From: Sialis fuliginosa
Lineage: Eukaryota > Arthropoda > Insecta > Megaloptera > Sialidae
NCBI GenBank assembly: GCA_961205875.1
Contig: OY540812.1
Span: forward strand, 28,157,098 to 28,221,097
DNA length: 64,000 nucleotides
Direction of reading: 5' to 3'
Below, one piece after another: positions 54,511 to 64,000 of the stretch. A model generated the notes under the pieces. The model saw only the letters and a program-made list of their open reading frames with translations, made no database searches and was not told the DNA's origin. The stretch's first letter is position 1; the number at the start of each line of letters is the position of its first letter. A program made the position numbers and the translations under genes.

Positions 54511-55543
54511 TTAATTTTACTTCCATGTTCTGAAAGAAATGAAAGTAATGTAATACCGTCGAAAAATCGTGTCCGAAATAAGAGCAGATTCTGATTGTAC
54601 TACCTTCAAAACGTAAAGAAAAGTTGATTTCCGCATGGTGGCTGTGCGTGTGGCTGTGTGTGTGTCTGTATGTAGAATTTTCTTTCGTTCACAATAACTA
54701 CTGTAAAAATGCACCGATCTGAATTTCTTGTAAACATTTTGATTAATTTTTGTTTGTGAGAAAATTCTTTATAAAACCAAGTGACGTAAATATCCATCAA
54801 ACGGTTCGATAGTTAAAAGTCTCAGACAGACAGATGGACGGACACAGTGTTGTTTCCATAATTTGTTCTTTTTCGATTTCGGTACGAAACACTAAAAACT
54901 AGTACCCTAGTAAATTTAGGTATAAATTAAGATATAAAAACTGTTTAACAAGATATCGAGTAGTAACCATTCAAATACCAGAAGAAAACCAATTAGAATT
55001 TCCTGCTGATAGATAGTTACATCTCGGTATAAAAAAGCTATAATTTAAACAGAGAGCTTTAAGATGCAATTGAAGTAAAATTATTACCCTATTTCATTGG
55101 AATAAGAAAATAGTTGTTACCAGCACCAAGCATGTTGCGTTTTAAAACCAAACAAGAATAAAATGTAATTGTAGGTATATAACATCTGTTTTATTGCTTC
55201 AGGCTACTCGCAATCCAGTTATTGCTTTGTTATATTAATGTAGCTTGATTAAGGTTTTATTGTTTGTCTGTTAGTTTCATATTTTTGATAATACATTGGG
55301 GGATATTATTGTGTATATAAACATGTTCCATATTTAAATTTGTCTATATGTAATTGTTTCAATTCACAAATATCGATTTTCGTAATTAGTGCTATTTAAG
55401 TGAGCCTGCATAAAACCAATATAAATTAGAGTACAGTCATATTGGCTACAGATTAATTATTATTTAAGTACGGATCAAAAGGAAACATGATCCTAGTTTT
55501 GATCTGTAAATGTCTGTATATGAAAGGACTATACGGTTTTAGT
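54511..55543. other. Gene-free spacer with a retroposon-like tail
   Basis: AGTCTCAGACAGACAGATGGACGGAC at 54,818-54,842 (shorter words of it) and GGTACGAAACACTAAAAA at 54,880-54,897 look like the end of a SINE or family D copy. The opposed GTGTG-rich ORFs at 54,517-54,800 are low complexity. The remainder is unassigned. Confidence 0.4.
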
Positions 55544-55551
55544 GTTTAGAC

Positions 55552-55909
55552 CAGTGGTTCCCAAACTTATTATAACCATGGACCCCTTTTCATAGCAAAA
55601 ACCTAACCACGAACCCCCTAAGTGAAATAACAACTGCAAATGACGACAATGAAAGTTCAAACGTATGAAATCTAAAACACAGAACAATATCCAGATGTTT
55701 ATATATTATTACCGTCGTATATTTTCATAGAAAATGTACTATACAATAAGTGACAATAACAATATTGTATGTCTGATATAATTAAATTTAATATTAAAAC
55801 TTTCGTGAACCACCTGATGTGCACCCCCAAATTAATTTTAATTTGTCACAGACCCCCTAAGCGATTCCAAGGACCTCTGGGTCCGTAGGAACCACTTTGC
55901 GAACCACTG
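55552..55909. mobile_element. hAT MITE, 358 bp
   Basis: Perfect 8-bp duplication GTTTAGAC (55,544-55,551; 55,910-55,917). Termini CAGTGGTTCCCAAACTTA and (right) TTTGCGAACCACTG. Subterminal ATGGACCCC and CCCCCTAAG words occur on both sides. It is the same broad group as 46,555-46,762. Confidence 0.92.
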
Positions 55910-56053
55910 GTTTAGACTGTGGAAAGAACGTTTGCGAGCCCATTATCTGTTTTACATACTATATACAGGTACATGTATGTATGTATGTTTGAAAAAATAA
56001 CAGTTTTCGGACCCTGTACCCATAGTAACTTTAGATCAGCAAATCACATATGG

Positions 56054-56820
56054 GCCATCTGTTGGTTTCTTTTTGAAGTGAGTATTATTTCGACATTGGT
56101 AACACTCAAGATTAGTAAATATACAGGTTGTCTCAGTAGCTTTTGATCAGTCAGCTTGGGCACCCCAGATGACGTATTTTCTCCTTCTCGAACCGAATTA
56201 CAAGGCTACCTTGTACTTTACATACCTTGGGCAACACTGACGTACTTGATAAATTCATAGATATGTATTGTCAAACCTCCACTCCATAGTTTGACACCAA
56301 GGCATATAAAGACAAGGTAGTCTCATTAGCTCCTTGACCAATCAGTGGCCGCGCGGGAATTGACGTCACTTGGGAGATGTATTCAAATGCTATAAATGTA
56401 TAATAGAATATCATTTATAAAAAAAATCCTTTATTTATTCTTGTTTTCATATTTTTTGATATTTTAACAACACATACAATCAAATAAACACAAATTCGAC
56501 ATTGCAAAATCATAAAAAGCTGTCAGAAACACATAACGTATTGCCAACTTAAGAATAGTAAAAATAACGCTTCCTGAATAGATCAAATTATCTGCGACAA
56601 CTTTTTTATAATTTTGCAATGTCGAATTTGTACTTATTTGATTGTATGTGTTGTTAAAATATCAAAAATACGAAAAAAATAATAACTAAAGGAATTTTTT
56701 GGTGATGAAACTACCTTGTCTTTATATATCTTGGTTTGACACTACATATCTGTCAATAAATGAAGCATGTCAGAGTTGTCAATGTCGAAATAACACACAC
56801 TTCAAAAAGCTACCAAAATA
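56054..56820. mobile_element. Palindromic element carrying an inner palindrome
   Basis: TTGGTTTCTTTTTGAAGTG and ATTATTTCGACATTGGTAAC at 56,062-56,108 are inverted at 56,783-56,818 (TTGTCAATGTCGAAATAA, CTTCAAAAAGCTACCAA). The inner element 56,298-56,733 has its own ends and duplication. The ATTACAAGGCTACCTTGT block at 56,200-56,217 resembles the inner element's end, so the two may be related families. Confidence 0.6.
56298..56733. mobile_element. Palindromic MITE with 9-bp target duplication
   Basis: GTTTGACAC at 56,289-56,297 and 56,734-56,742 flanks inverted ends CAAGGCATATAAAGACAAGG and (right) CCTTGTCTTTATATATCTTG. Arms of about 170 bp include AACAACACATACAATCAAAT and CGACATTGCAAAAT. Nine base pairs fits Mutator-like elements; because one base could belong to the terminus, 8 bp (hAT) is also possible. 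Confidence 0.8.
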
Positions 56821-56824
56821 GAAC

Positions 56825-57395
56825 GCACAGTTAATTTGATATAGGTAGTAGGTTTAGGTATGTACTTATATTAAAAATAAGTTAAGAATAAAGTCAGAAT
56901 CATTTTAAGGCGTTAGAATATTTCTATTAAGATAAATCTACAAGGGTTAAACAGATTTTGTGGATTACTAAATATGAAAGGTACAATAATGAAAAGAATC
57001 ACCCCTTTTGTATCTTTCAGTTAAAATACAATTAAAAGGACAAATTATTTCAAAGAGATTTACCAAAACTCCATTATAAGAATGAAATTTGTTGGGTTTG
57101 AACATTAAAAATGAATTAAGCATAAATACGATACTGAAATGTTGAATGTTGAAATTTATAAAATGGACTGCATAAAATTTTAAAGTAGACTCTTATTTTA
57201 TAAAGATGTTTTAGAATATTAAACGTTTTTCAATATCTTAAATTCATTTTTAAGAAGTCTTATCCTGGATTGTAAAAAGAAAAGGCTTTCATGGATGCCA
57301 TGGGACTTTCTTATATGTTGCAATGAGTCTACTGATTTAGATAAAAAGTTGTAGACTTGGAGGATACAATTTTTTATAATTTATATCCCATTAAT
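56825..57395. other. AT-rich spacer, nothing recognised
   Basis: No gene or recurrent repeat recognised. Confidence 0.5.
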
Positions 57396-58160
57396 TTTTT
57401 AGGTTTCCGTAGAAAACTAGGAAATCTTATAGTTTTGCCATGTCCGTCCGTTCTGAAAAATTTAAGCCGATTACGATGAAATTTGGTAAACGGACGAAGA
57501 CTGATAACATAAAAACAGAAATGATAAGATTTTTGAAAAAAAAATTTTTTTTGAACCCCCTTTCCATAGACTGAAAAGTGAACTCACATATTTTTTTTTC
57601 ATTTACCCTATTGAGTGGGATGTCATTAGATAGGTCTCCTAAAATGCAACAAAAATGTTAAATGATCTTTTGATTTTAACCCTTCAGTCACTATATATTT
57701 TCATTTAAATGTCGTTATCAGAGCGTCCCCCACACCCTAATTTCTAAACTATCTATTCAAAAAATCTGAAAAAATTTAGAATGTAGTAGCTTTTAATTAG
57801 TACTTTCACTGTAAATTATAACGAATACTGTCAAAATTATTTTGGATCCCCTCCCATAGACTGAAAATTGTACTTAAATTTTTTTTCACTTATCCCATTG
57901 AGAGGGGTATCTTTAGATAGGTCTCCTAAAATGTAACAAAAAATGTTATATGACTTTTTGATTTTAACCCTTCAGTCAGTCCTCTGCCCCCTTCTACTTT
58001 CTAAACTATCAATGCAAAAAATCTAAAAAAAATCCGGAATGTAGCTTTTAGTTAGTACTTTCAATGAAAATTATAACGAACACTGTAGCTAGAATAGTTT
58101 ATAAAAAAATTGAAATAATTCTTGTTTATAAATCGTAATGACGATCATGTGCGTGCCCAA
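57396..58160 (+). repeat. Family D repeat with two tandem units
   Basis: AGGTTTCCGTAGAAAACTAG, CCATGTCCGTCCGTTCTG, ATGAAATTTGGTAAACGG. Two units follow, each with CCATAGACTGAAAA (57,564; 57,864), AGATAGGTCTCCTAAAATG, TTGATTTTAACCCTTCAGTC and TTTCTAAACTATC. The unit length is about 300 bp. AGAGCGTCCCCCACACC at 57,720-57,736 is the uninterrupted form of the hAT target at 15,196. Confidence 0.75.
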
Positions 58161-58327
58161 ATGAATAAAACATAAATAATAGACATATACATATAGTATA
58201 CTTATATTCTTTAAAACTTTATCATTCAAATTCAAAAGCACAAAATAAATTGATTTTCAATTTTAGTTGATATTTATTGTAACTTGGAAAAATTATAGTT
58301 CAAAGTCTGCTGATCAAAAGTTACATG

Positions 58328-58577
58328 GGGCGAAACCTACGAAAATCTATAGTTTCCACTCCAGGAAGGAAAGAAAATGTTTTATACTTATGTTTAATTT
58401 TATCTACTAAAGGATCAACTAAAAACATTTGTTTTATTCTCAGGTTAATTCTACGCACTTTTTACTTTTTACAAATTTTTCTGAAAATTGATAATTTAGG
58501 AGTTAAAAATAAACATAAACATAAAATGTTTTGGTGCCTCTTGGAGCGAAACTAATGGGTTTTCGTAGGTCGCAGCC
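58328..58577. repeat. Palindromic MITE-like repeat, about 250 bp
   Basis: CGAAACCTACGAAAATC and TAGTTTCCACTCCAGGA at the left match (complemented) TGCGACCTACGAAAACCC and TAGTTTCGCTCCAAGA at the right. No clear flanking duplication. The ORF at 58,325-58,555 lies within it and is not a gene. Confidence 0.6.
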
Positions 58578-58589
58578 ATTACAACTTTT

Positions 58590-60555
58590 GAAAAGCATAC
58601 TTATCAATTTCCCAAAATACAAAAATTTCAACTAAATGCAAATTCCATTACTTTAGTACGGGGTCCATTGATTTAAATATTTATTACGATAAATATAAAT
58701 GCAGTAATTTAACATAATAATTAAACATGTATATGATTATAGATTTTTAGGACTCCTACATATTAATTATTTAATTAAATATCATAATCTCATTCATATA
58801 CACCTACAATTATTAACATTACTTCACAAATGTGATAATGATAACCTTATATTATATTAATGAAATACTGTTATTACTAAATTTATAGTTTAAATCGGTA
58901 TTTAATTATGTAATTAATATAATTGACAAATAAATTAAGTTTTTATTAAATGTACTTAAAATACATACATATGTACATGTATATTTGTGTATGCATGTTA
59001 AAAGCTGTCGTATTACAATATTCGTAATTATATTAATTATAAAAACACTATGCATTCTTTTAAATGAACCCCGTTTAAAACAATACCTATCGATACAATA
59101 TATTATATTAAATATTTTATTTTATATTTTACCAATAAATTATCTAGGTACTGTGGTCACCAAAATACATTTTTATGCATTATTATTATGTAACAGATAT
59201 TTTGAAATTGATTAGTAGTACTGAAAGATGGTCAGAATATAATTTTTAGATAATTAAGTTCTCTCATTTTTGGGTTCGTTCTAAAACATACCACTGGAAT
59301 ATTATTCTTAAATAAAAGTTGTTAAGTTTTGAAGAGGGGTGGGGGGCGGCACGTTATTTATTTTGTTTTGATAAACATTGTCAAGATCAATTTTTTTTAA
59401 ATGGAACGTAATTTTTATTACAGTATCTTATTTTATTGTCAATAAGCAATTGTTGTCTTAATAATTTTTATATGACTTTTCCAAGAAATTTAACAAAATA
59501 TTTAGAGATTTTATTTAATATTTATATTTGTTTACGCAACAAATAGCATTTAGTGTCCAGAATATCTATTAATTAAATTGTTATATTAATTAATTAATAT
59601 CATGGAAAAATAAAGTCGTACAACCAATTATTTAAGACAAAAGATTTTTGTTTTGTCTCACAGAATAAGATACCCTAATCAAAAATACAAGTGTATATTT
59701 GAAAATAAATATTGACGTTGAAAACGTTCACCAAATCAAAAACTAATAACGCCATTTTAACCATTCTTAAAAAAAACCCAATAAATTTTTTAAATGCTAA
59801 ATTCAAGAATATTCAGGTGACAGGTTTTAAATTGAAGACTTGGTATATAAAAATTGATAATTTTTGTAATACACCCATATTGAATACATTGAACAAGTTA
59901 GATAATTATAATTTCATAAATACTAATTTCATAAAAATACTCTTTACATAGGAACTAAAGAACTAAGCTCTTTAAAAAAAATCGTGAATTTGAATATCTG
60001 AACATCTATTTCGAAGTAATTTTAATTAAGTATAAACATATAACTGAATATTTTTATCATAAAACAATATATGTAATATGTATATATATAGTTTGTACAG
60101 ACATCAAAGACTTTCATTTTGGCATTATAAAACCCTTCTTCGAAAAAATGAATAAATTATCGACAGTAAAAAACGCGAGAAAGAGTACATTTTAACATAA
60201 ATAATATACAAGTTACAGTACAAACTTTTGGCAAACTGTGAGCTTGAATCAACTCACCCTTACAATATTCTCTTGGAAGACTTTGTCAAAGGGAATTTCT
60301 TATGTGTAATTATCGTTCATAAGTTAATTGGAGAACATAATTTTGTTAAGTAGATTGACCTAAAGGTATTCATTCTGTTGTAAATTAACTCATTCGCTGT
60401 AAAACCGCAACAAAGAAAGTTGTATTATTATATTTGTTACGTGAAAAACTGATTAGTTCTGATATCGGTAACATTTTATAACTGTATTACTTTTTAACAA
60501 GAATAATATATTTGTCATTCTATAATTATTTATAATTTATTTATAATTAAAGATT
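58590..60555. other. Long AT-rich gene-free stretch
   Basis: ORFs at 58,985-59,215 and 59,712-59,951 are leucine/isoleucine/asparagine-rich translations of AT-rich DNA without recognisable similarity. A G run (GGGGTGGGGGGCGG) lies at 59,336-59,349. Nothing else recognised. Confidence 0.5.
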
Positions 60556-60559
60556 TACA

Positions 60560-61119
60560 ATAAGGTAGTGGCACCAGTCTTGGCAGGGACTCCGGTAATG
60601 GAAATTTTTTAAATTAAATGTACTGAATTAGAAATATTTATTTGATATTTGATTACTACCATTTCTGAGTATTAATCTATATACATTTAACTATCTTACA
60701 GCGTGATTTGATGACAGTCGGCCATTAGGTGTCAAAATGGTGAACATATAAGTAATTATTAGTATAATTTATTTATAAATTATTATATTATCATAGCAAC
60801 TGCTTTACATTGTTTTAAATTAAACGATTCTTTTTTTTTATATATTTTGTGTCGTACTACTTATCATTTTGTAATCATTAGCAAGTGTCCATCACTGCGT
60901 GCTCATTACTGGTTTTACCTTTGCCATTACTGGAGAAGAAACATGTACAAAAATAAAAGGCTATAATTTAAAAAACAGACTGTGCTTACTGACTGTGGTA
61001 ATTAAATTAATTAAATAAAGAGTTACTTGTTTTATTAGTAATATGAGTTCATGAAAATTAAAAAAAAACAAAAAAAAAACTTGCTCTTATAGCGACCATA
61101 ACTGGTGCCTTTACCTTAT
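60560..61119. repeat. MITE-like repeat with GGCACCAGT termini, 560 bp
   Basis: ATAAGGTAGTGGCACCAGT at the left and ACTGGTGCCTTTACCTTAT at the right are inverted. The words ACCAGT/ACTGG, CAAGTGTCC and GCCATTAC recur inside. The flanks TTACA/TTATA are similar but not identical, so the duplication is uncertain. Confidence 0.6.
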
Positions 61120-61239
61120 TTATAATGAAATTTTCGTTTAGTGTGTAGTTGTCGCTTATTTGTGTAGCTTTGAAATTTAATTGTGCAATAAAAGTAATTT
61201 TTTTCAGTACTAAAAAACTTTCCTAAAAACTAACCACTG

Positions 61240-61380
61240 GTTCAACCCATTTGAGATATTTAATCTTTCCAAACCTTTTTTGACACCCGGTATAATATTA
61301 ATTCTAACAGTGGAAATTCCATCAAAATCAGTTCAGTAATTTTTTTAAGATTACTCGGAACAAACAAAATGTATTTTAAG
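61240..61380 (+). repeat. SINE-like tail fragment
   Basis: TTTTGACACCCGGTATAATA then GTGGAAATTCCATCAAAATC, AGTTCAGTAATTTTTTTAAG and ATTACTCGGAACAAACAAA, wording typical of RTE-type retroposon 3' ends. Confidence 0.45.
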
Positions 61381-62179
61381 CAAAATGATGCATAGTACTC
61401 AAAAAGACCTAAAATATAATATATACAATTATACATCCAGATTTATTATATAGAAATATGGTTGGCGTTATCAATAAGATAGATAAAATACATCATGTAT
61501 GAAATACAAAGTAATTTATTATTTTTACAACGTTTTTAGTAAATATAGTAAATAATATTTTAAAGAAAACATAATGTTACATAATTTCTAAAATCTAGTT
61601 TTATTATGTAACTCGCACATAACAAGCGTTCCCTTTACAGTATTTTAAAGAAAATTATGATATTTACATAAATGGAGTGTTTTTAAATTTAATAAGAGAT
61701 AATTTCATACTATTTAACACAAAGTAAAAATAACAAAAGCAAATAAAATCTTTTGGCTCGGAAAACTTTTCACATTCATTCTCGTTTTCATTTAATATAC
61801 GTTATTACAACAGGGTCATTACGTGCATAAATATAAATAATTTTATGTTAACAACCCTTTAAGGGATTTACTTAAATATTTTATGTAACATTCACCAAAA
61901 TTCTTCTCATAATGGTTCAAGCTAAATTGATAAAATTTGAGATAATATTTTAATTTACCAGAGACATTTAACATTTTTTTGACACTTTTTTAATATTAGG
62001 GCGCATTCTGAGAGATAGGGTAGTTATAAGTATAGATAGTAAAGTATAAAAATACTTTCAAATAAACGGATATTATTTTTTCTTGTCAATTTAAAATAAA
62101 TCGAGTCATATTAAATATTAAAAAAAATGATTTAAATAAAAATTGTAGAGAATATTATTTATTTATATACTAGCTTCTT
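61381..62179. other. AT-rich spacer, nothing recognised
   Basis: No gene or recurrent repeat recognised. Confidence 0.5.
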
Positions 62180-62595
62180 TGTTGTTTTTTGCTATAATAT
62201 TCGTTATAATTTTCATTGAAAGTACTAATAAAAAACTACATTCTGAAATTTTCTCAGATTTTTTTCTGATAACCACAATGAAAAAGAAACATATGACTGA
62301 AGAGTTAAAATCAAAAGGTCATTTGACATTTTTTGTTGTATTTTAGGAGACCTATTTAAAGTGAAAAAAAATGTGAGCACATTTTTCAGTTTATGGGAGA
62401 GGGGTCCTAATTTTTTTTGACAGTGTTCGTTATAATTTTAAGTGAAAGTACTAATTAAAAGCTACATTCTGGATTTTTTTCAGATTTTTTTCATCGATAG
62501 TTTAGAAAATAGAGGGGGGACGCTCTGAGAACGACTTTGAACGCAAATATATCGCGACTGAAGGGTTAAAATCAAAAGGTCTATCTTTTTATTGA
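62180..62595 (-). repeat. Family D repeat, minus-strand fragment with tandem units
   Basis: ACTTTTTGTT-type flank, then ATAATTTTCATTGAAAGTAC, GTTAAAATCAAAAGGTCAT, ATTTTAGGAGACCTATTTAA, then a second ATAATTTTAAGTGAAAGTAC and GGGGGGACGCTCTGAGAACG. The unit spacing is about 230 bp. It matches the complement of 57,560-58,080. Confidence 0.7.
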
Positions 62596-62599
62596 TTCT

Positions 62600-63092
62600 C
62601 GTTTCTATGTGTCATTTCAAAATTTGATAGTTTTATAATTTTTGAACCGATTTTGACGGGACTTTCGCTGTTAGAAACTAGAACTAGCTACATTAAAAAC
62701 GTATAAAGAATCAGTAACTACTAAAGCGATTTTTGTGTTATTTGTATTGTTCTTTAGTCACAGTAACAGTATAAACCATCAGACACAGTATTTAAATAAT
62801 CGAGAAGTAATACGTTCAACAAAACAAACACAGCAGTAACATGAACACTGAACAGTGGCGCAACTAGGGGTTGTTGAAATCTTATTATAATTAAAAAAAT
62901 GTATTCAGAAAGAGGGCGCCAAAATAAGTTTTAGGGGCGGTAAAATCGTCATGACAACGAAAAAAAACGTTTTCAATTAGACCAGAGGGGCCCTATATCA
63001 GCCACGCCACTGAAAGTGAGAAGATAAAGATGCCGCCGTGATCGAGAGAAAATTCACTGATTTTAAATACACGCGGATGAATCCGCGGGGAA
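62600..63092 (-). mobile_element. SINE-like retroposon, split by a small MITE
   Basis: Minus strand: AAGCTTTTCCCCGCGGATTC, ATCCGCGTGTATTTAAA head; body; GTCCCGTCAAAATCGGTTC and AAAAATTATAAAACTATC tail. The MITE at 62,853-63,012 interrupts the body. Confidence 0.6.
62853..63012. mobile_element. 160-bp MITE with CAGTGGCG termini
   Basis: CAGTGGCGCAACTAGGGG at the left and AGCCACGCCACTG at the right are inverted over about 8 bp. The flanks are ACACTGAA and AAAGTGAG. Because CACTGAA occurs at both junctions the exact ends are ambiguous. A related isolated end is at 22,546. Confidence 0.65.
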
Positions 63093-64000
63093 AAGCTTAT
63101 ATTTAAAAAAATGTTGAAAGTGACTGGTGTAATATGAATATTTATAAATGCAAGATGCAAATTTTAATTCTCTTATATAACATTTTTAATTAAAGAAGAT
63201 ACGAACTGAGGGATTTTAAACTCACATTAAAACAGCTACTTTATATGTATGTTATTTCATGCAGTTACACATTGAATATGATATCATATATATATGTAAA
63301 AGAGCATCACTCATTGCTATATAAATCTAATTCTTTCATCCGTACATTCCTTTTACGTTGCATAAGTGTTCTCATATGGTTTTTCCATATAAAATTAGTA
63401 TCTTTAGGTGTGCACTTGTATTTTGCTAATTTTTTAAAAGTTGGTTTTAAATTTTTTTTGCTGTTTATATTTGTTTGTAGTAAAATTGGATATGGTAGGT
63501 ATACTTAGGATAATGAAAATTTAATTAATAAAAAGTGTAAACCTTCACGATTTTTAAAAATATGGTAGAAAAAAAAAGAAAATTTTATTTTATATATAGG
63601 ATTAGGGTCCATAAGGCGAGTTTTTGGTCCAAAAATGGTTAGAAATTAAAATTTTAAATATTTTGTCCTATTAATGTAGTAATGATGTTTTTTTTTTTAA
63701 TTTTTATTGCTTGTATTTTAAGATTTATACAATAATTTCATCATTTTTATAGGATCGTTTAGATCAGCCTACGATTTTTACAAAAAAGTATACTTTTCTG
63801 CATATTCAACCGCATTTTTTAATACAAACGCAATTACTCAACAGATTTTTCTTTACATATATTGTTGAAGACATCAAAACGTATAACATATTATTTTACA
63901 AGAAGGAACGTGTCATATTGTAAACAAAACATAAACAATAAAAATTACAACTTTATAGCGTGAAACGTTGTTCTTCGTACTGCAGTTTTGGTCAGTCGAA
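63093..64000. other. AT-rich end of window, nothing recognised
   Basis: The 87-codon frame at 63,245-63,508 is hydrophobic and AT-driven, with no recognisable family. No other feature. Confidence 0.5.

Noticed and set aside
1-64000. LTR retrotransposons, endogenous viruses or Polintons
   Set aside because: I saw no long terminal direct repeats with 4-6 bp duplications and no capsid, integrase or envelope-like frame. The 16-bp duplication at 7,379 belongs to a Penelope-like element.
1-64000. CRISPR arrays or bacterial operons
   Set aside because: No regularly spaced short repeats with unique spacers and no prokaryotic gene organisation; tandem repeats present are minisatellites or transposon units.

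Overview
This is a transposon-dominated piece of an insect nuclear genome. The base composition is strongly AT-rich. The only host gene I can support is a spliced BTB-domain gene, an ortholog of Drosophila lolal (lola-like, also called Batman), with insect-type introns. No bacterial gene organisation, rRNA gene, complete tRNA gene or CRISPR array is visible. The order of insect cannot be fixed from this sequence. The match to lolal is close to end to end (126 residues), so a neopteran insect is safe, but anything finer would be a guess.

Layout. Positions 1-33 kb are a mosaic of mobile elements inserted into each other. In order they are: a foldback (0.4-0.85 kb); a 1.25-kb TA-flanked element with reiterated GTGAGCCAC boxes (1.1-2.3 kb); a SINE (3.8-4.1 kb); a dispersed repeat split by a decayed piggyBac, which is itself hit by two short retroposons (4.8-7.3 kb); a Penelope-like element that keeps the end of its GIY-YIG reading frame (7.4-8.3 kb); a LINE tail (8.4-9.0 kb); SINE, MITE and hAT insertions (11.3-16.6 kb); two long repeat families, here called A and B (17.5-24.5 kb); and a four-level nest (25.7-30.5 kb), followed by a SINE-like repeat carrying a GC-rich hAT (30.6-32.4 kb).

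The lolal gene occupies 33,953-36,394 on the + strand as two coding exons, followed by a long AT-rich 3' region. From 38.6 kb to the end the mosaic resumes: a 90-bp retroposon copy with perfect 12-bp target duplications (40.4 kb), several hAT-type MITEs with intact 8-bp duplications (41.2, 43.0, 46.6, 49.9 and 55.6 kb), a 2.2-kb near-perfect palindrome (43.7-45.9 kb), a non-autonomous Helitron (52.0-52.7 kb), another LINE tail (54.1-54.5 kb), nested palindromes (56 kb) and more SINE/MITE material.

How the parts relate. The elements do not form a pathway. Their value is stratigraphic: in several cases an uninterrupted relative of the target repeat elsewhere in the window shows the empty site (42.5 kb for the piggyBac, 37.5 kb for element X, 26.3 kb for the Tc1-like foldback, 57.7 kb for a GC-rich hAT). 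The most distinctive element is a short inverted-arm retroposon, family C below. It has four copies with 8-12 bp target duplications, one shared 3' end and one clearly 5'-truncated member, and it looks like a relative of the Penelope-like element at 7.4-8.3 kb. All homology statements come from reading the sequence by eye; no search was run.
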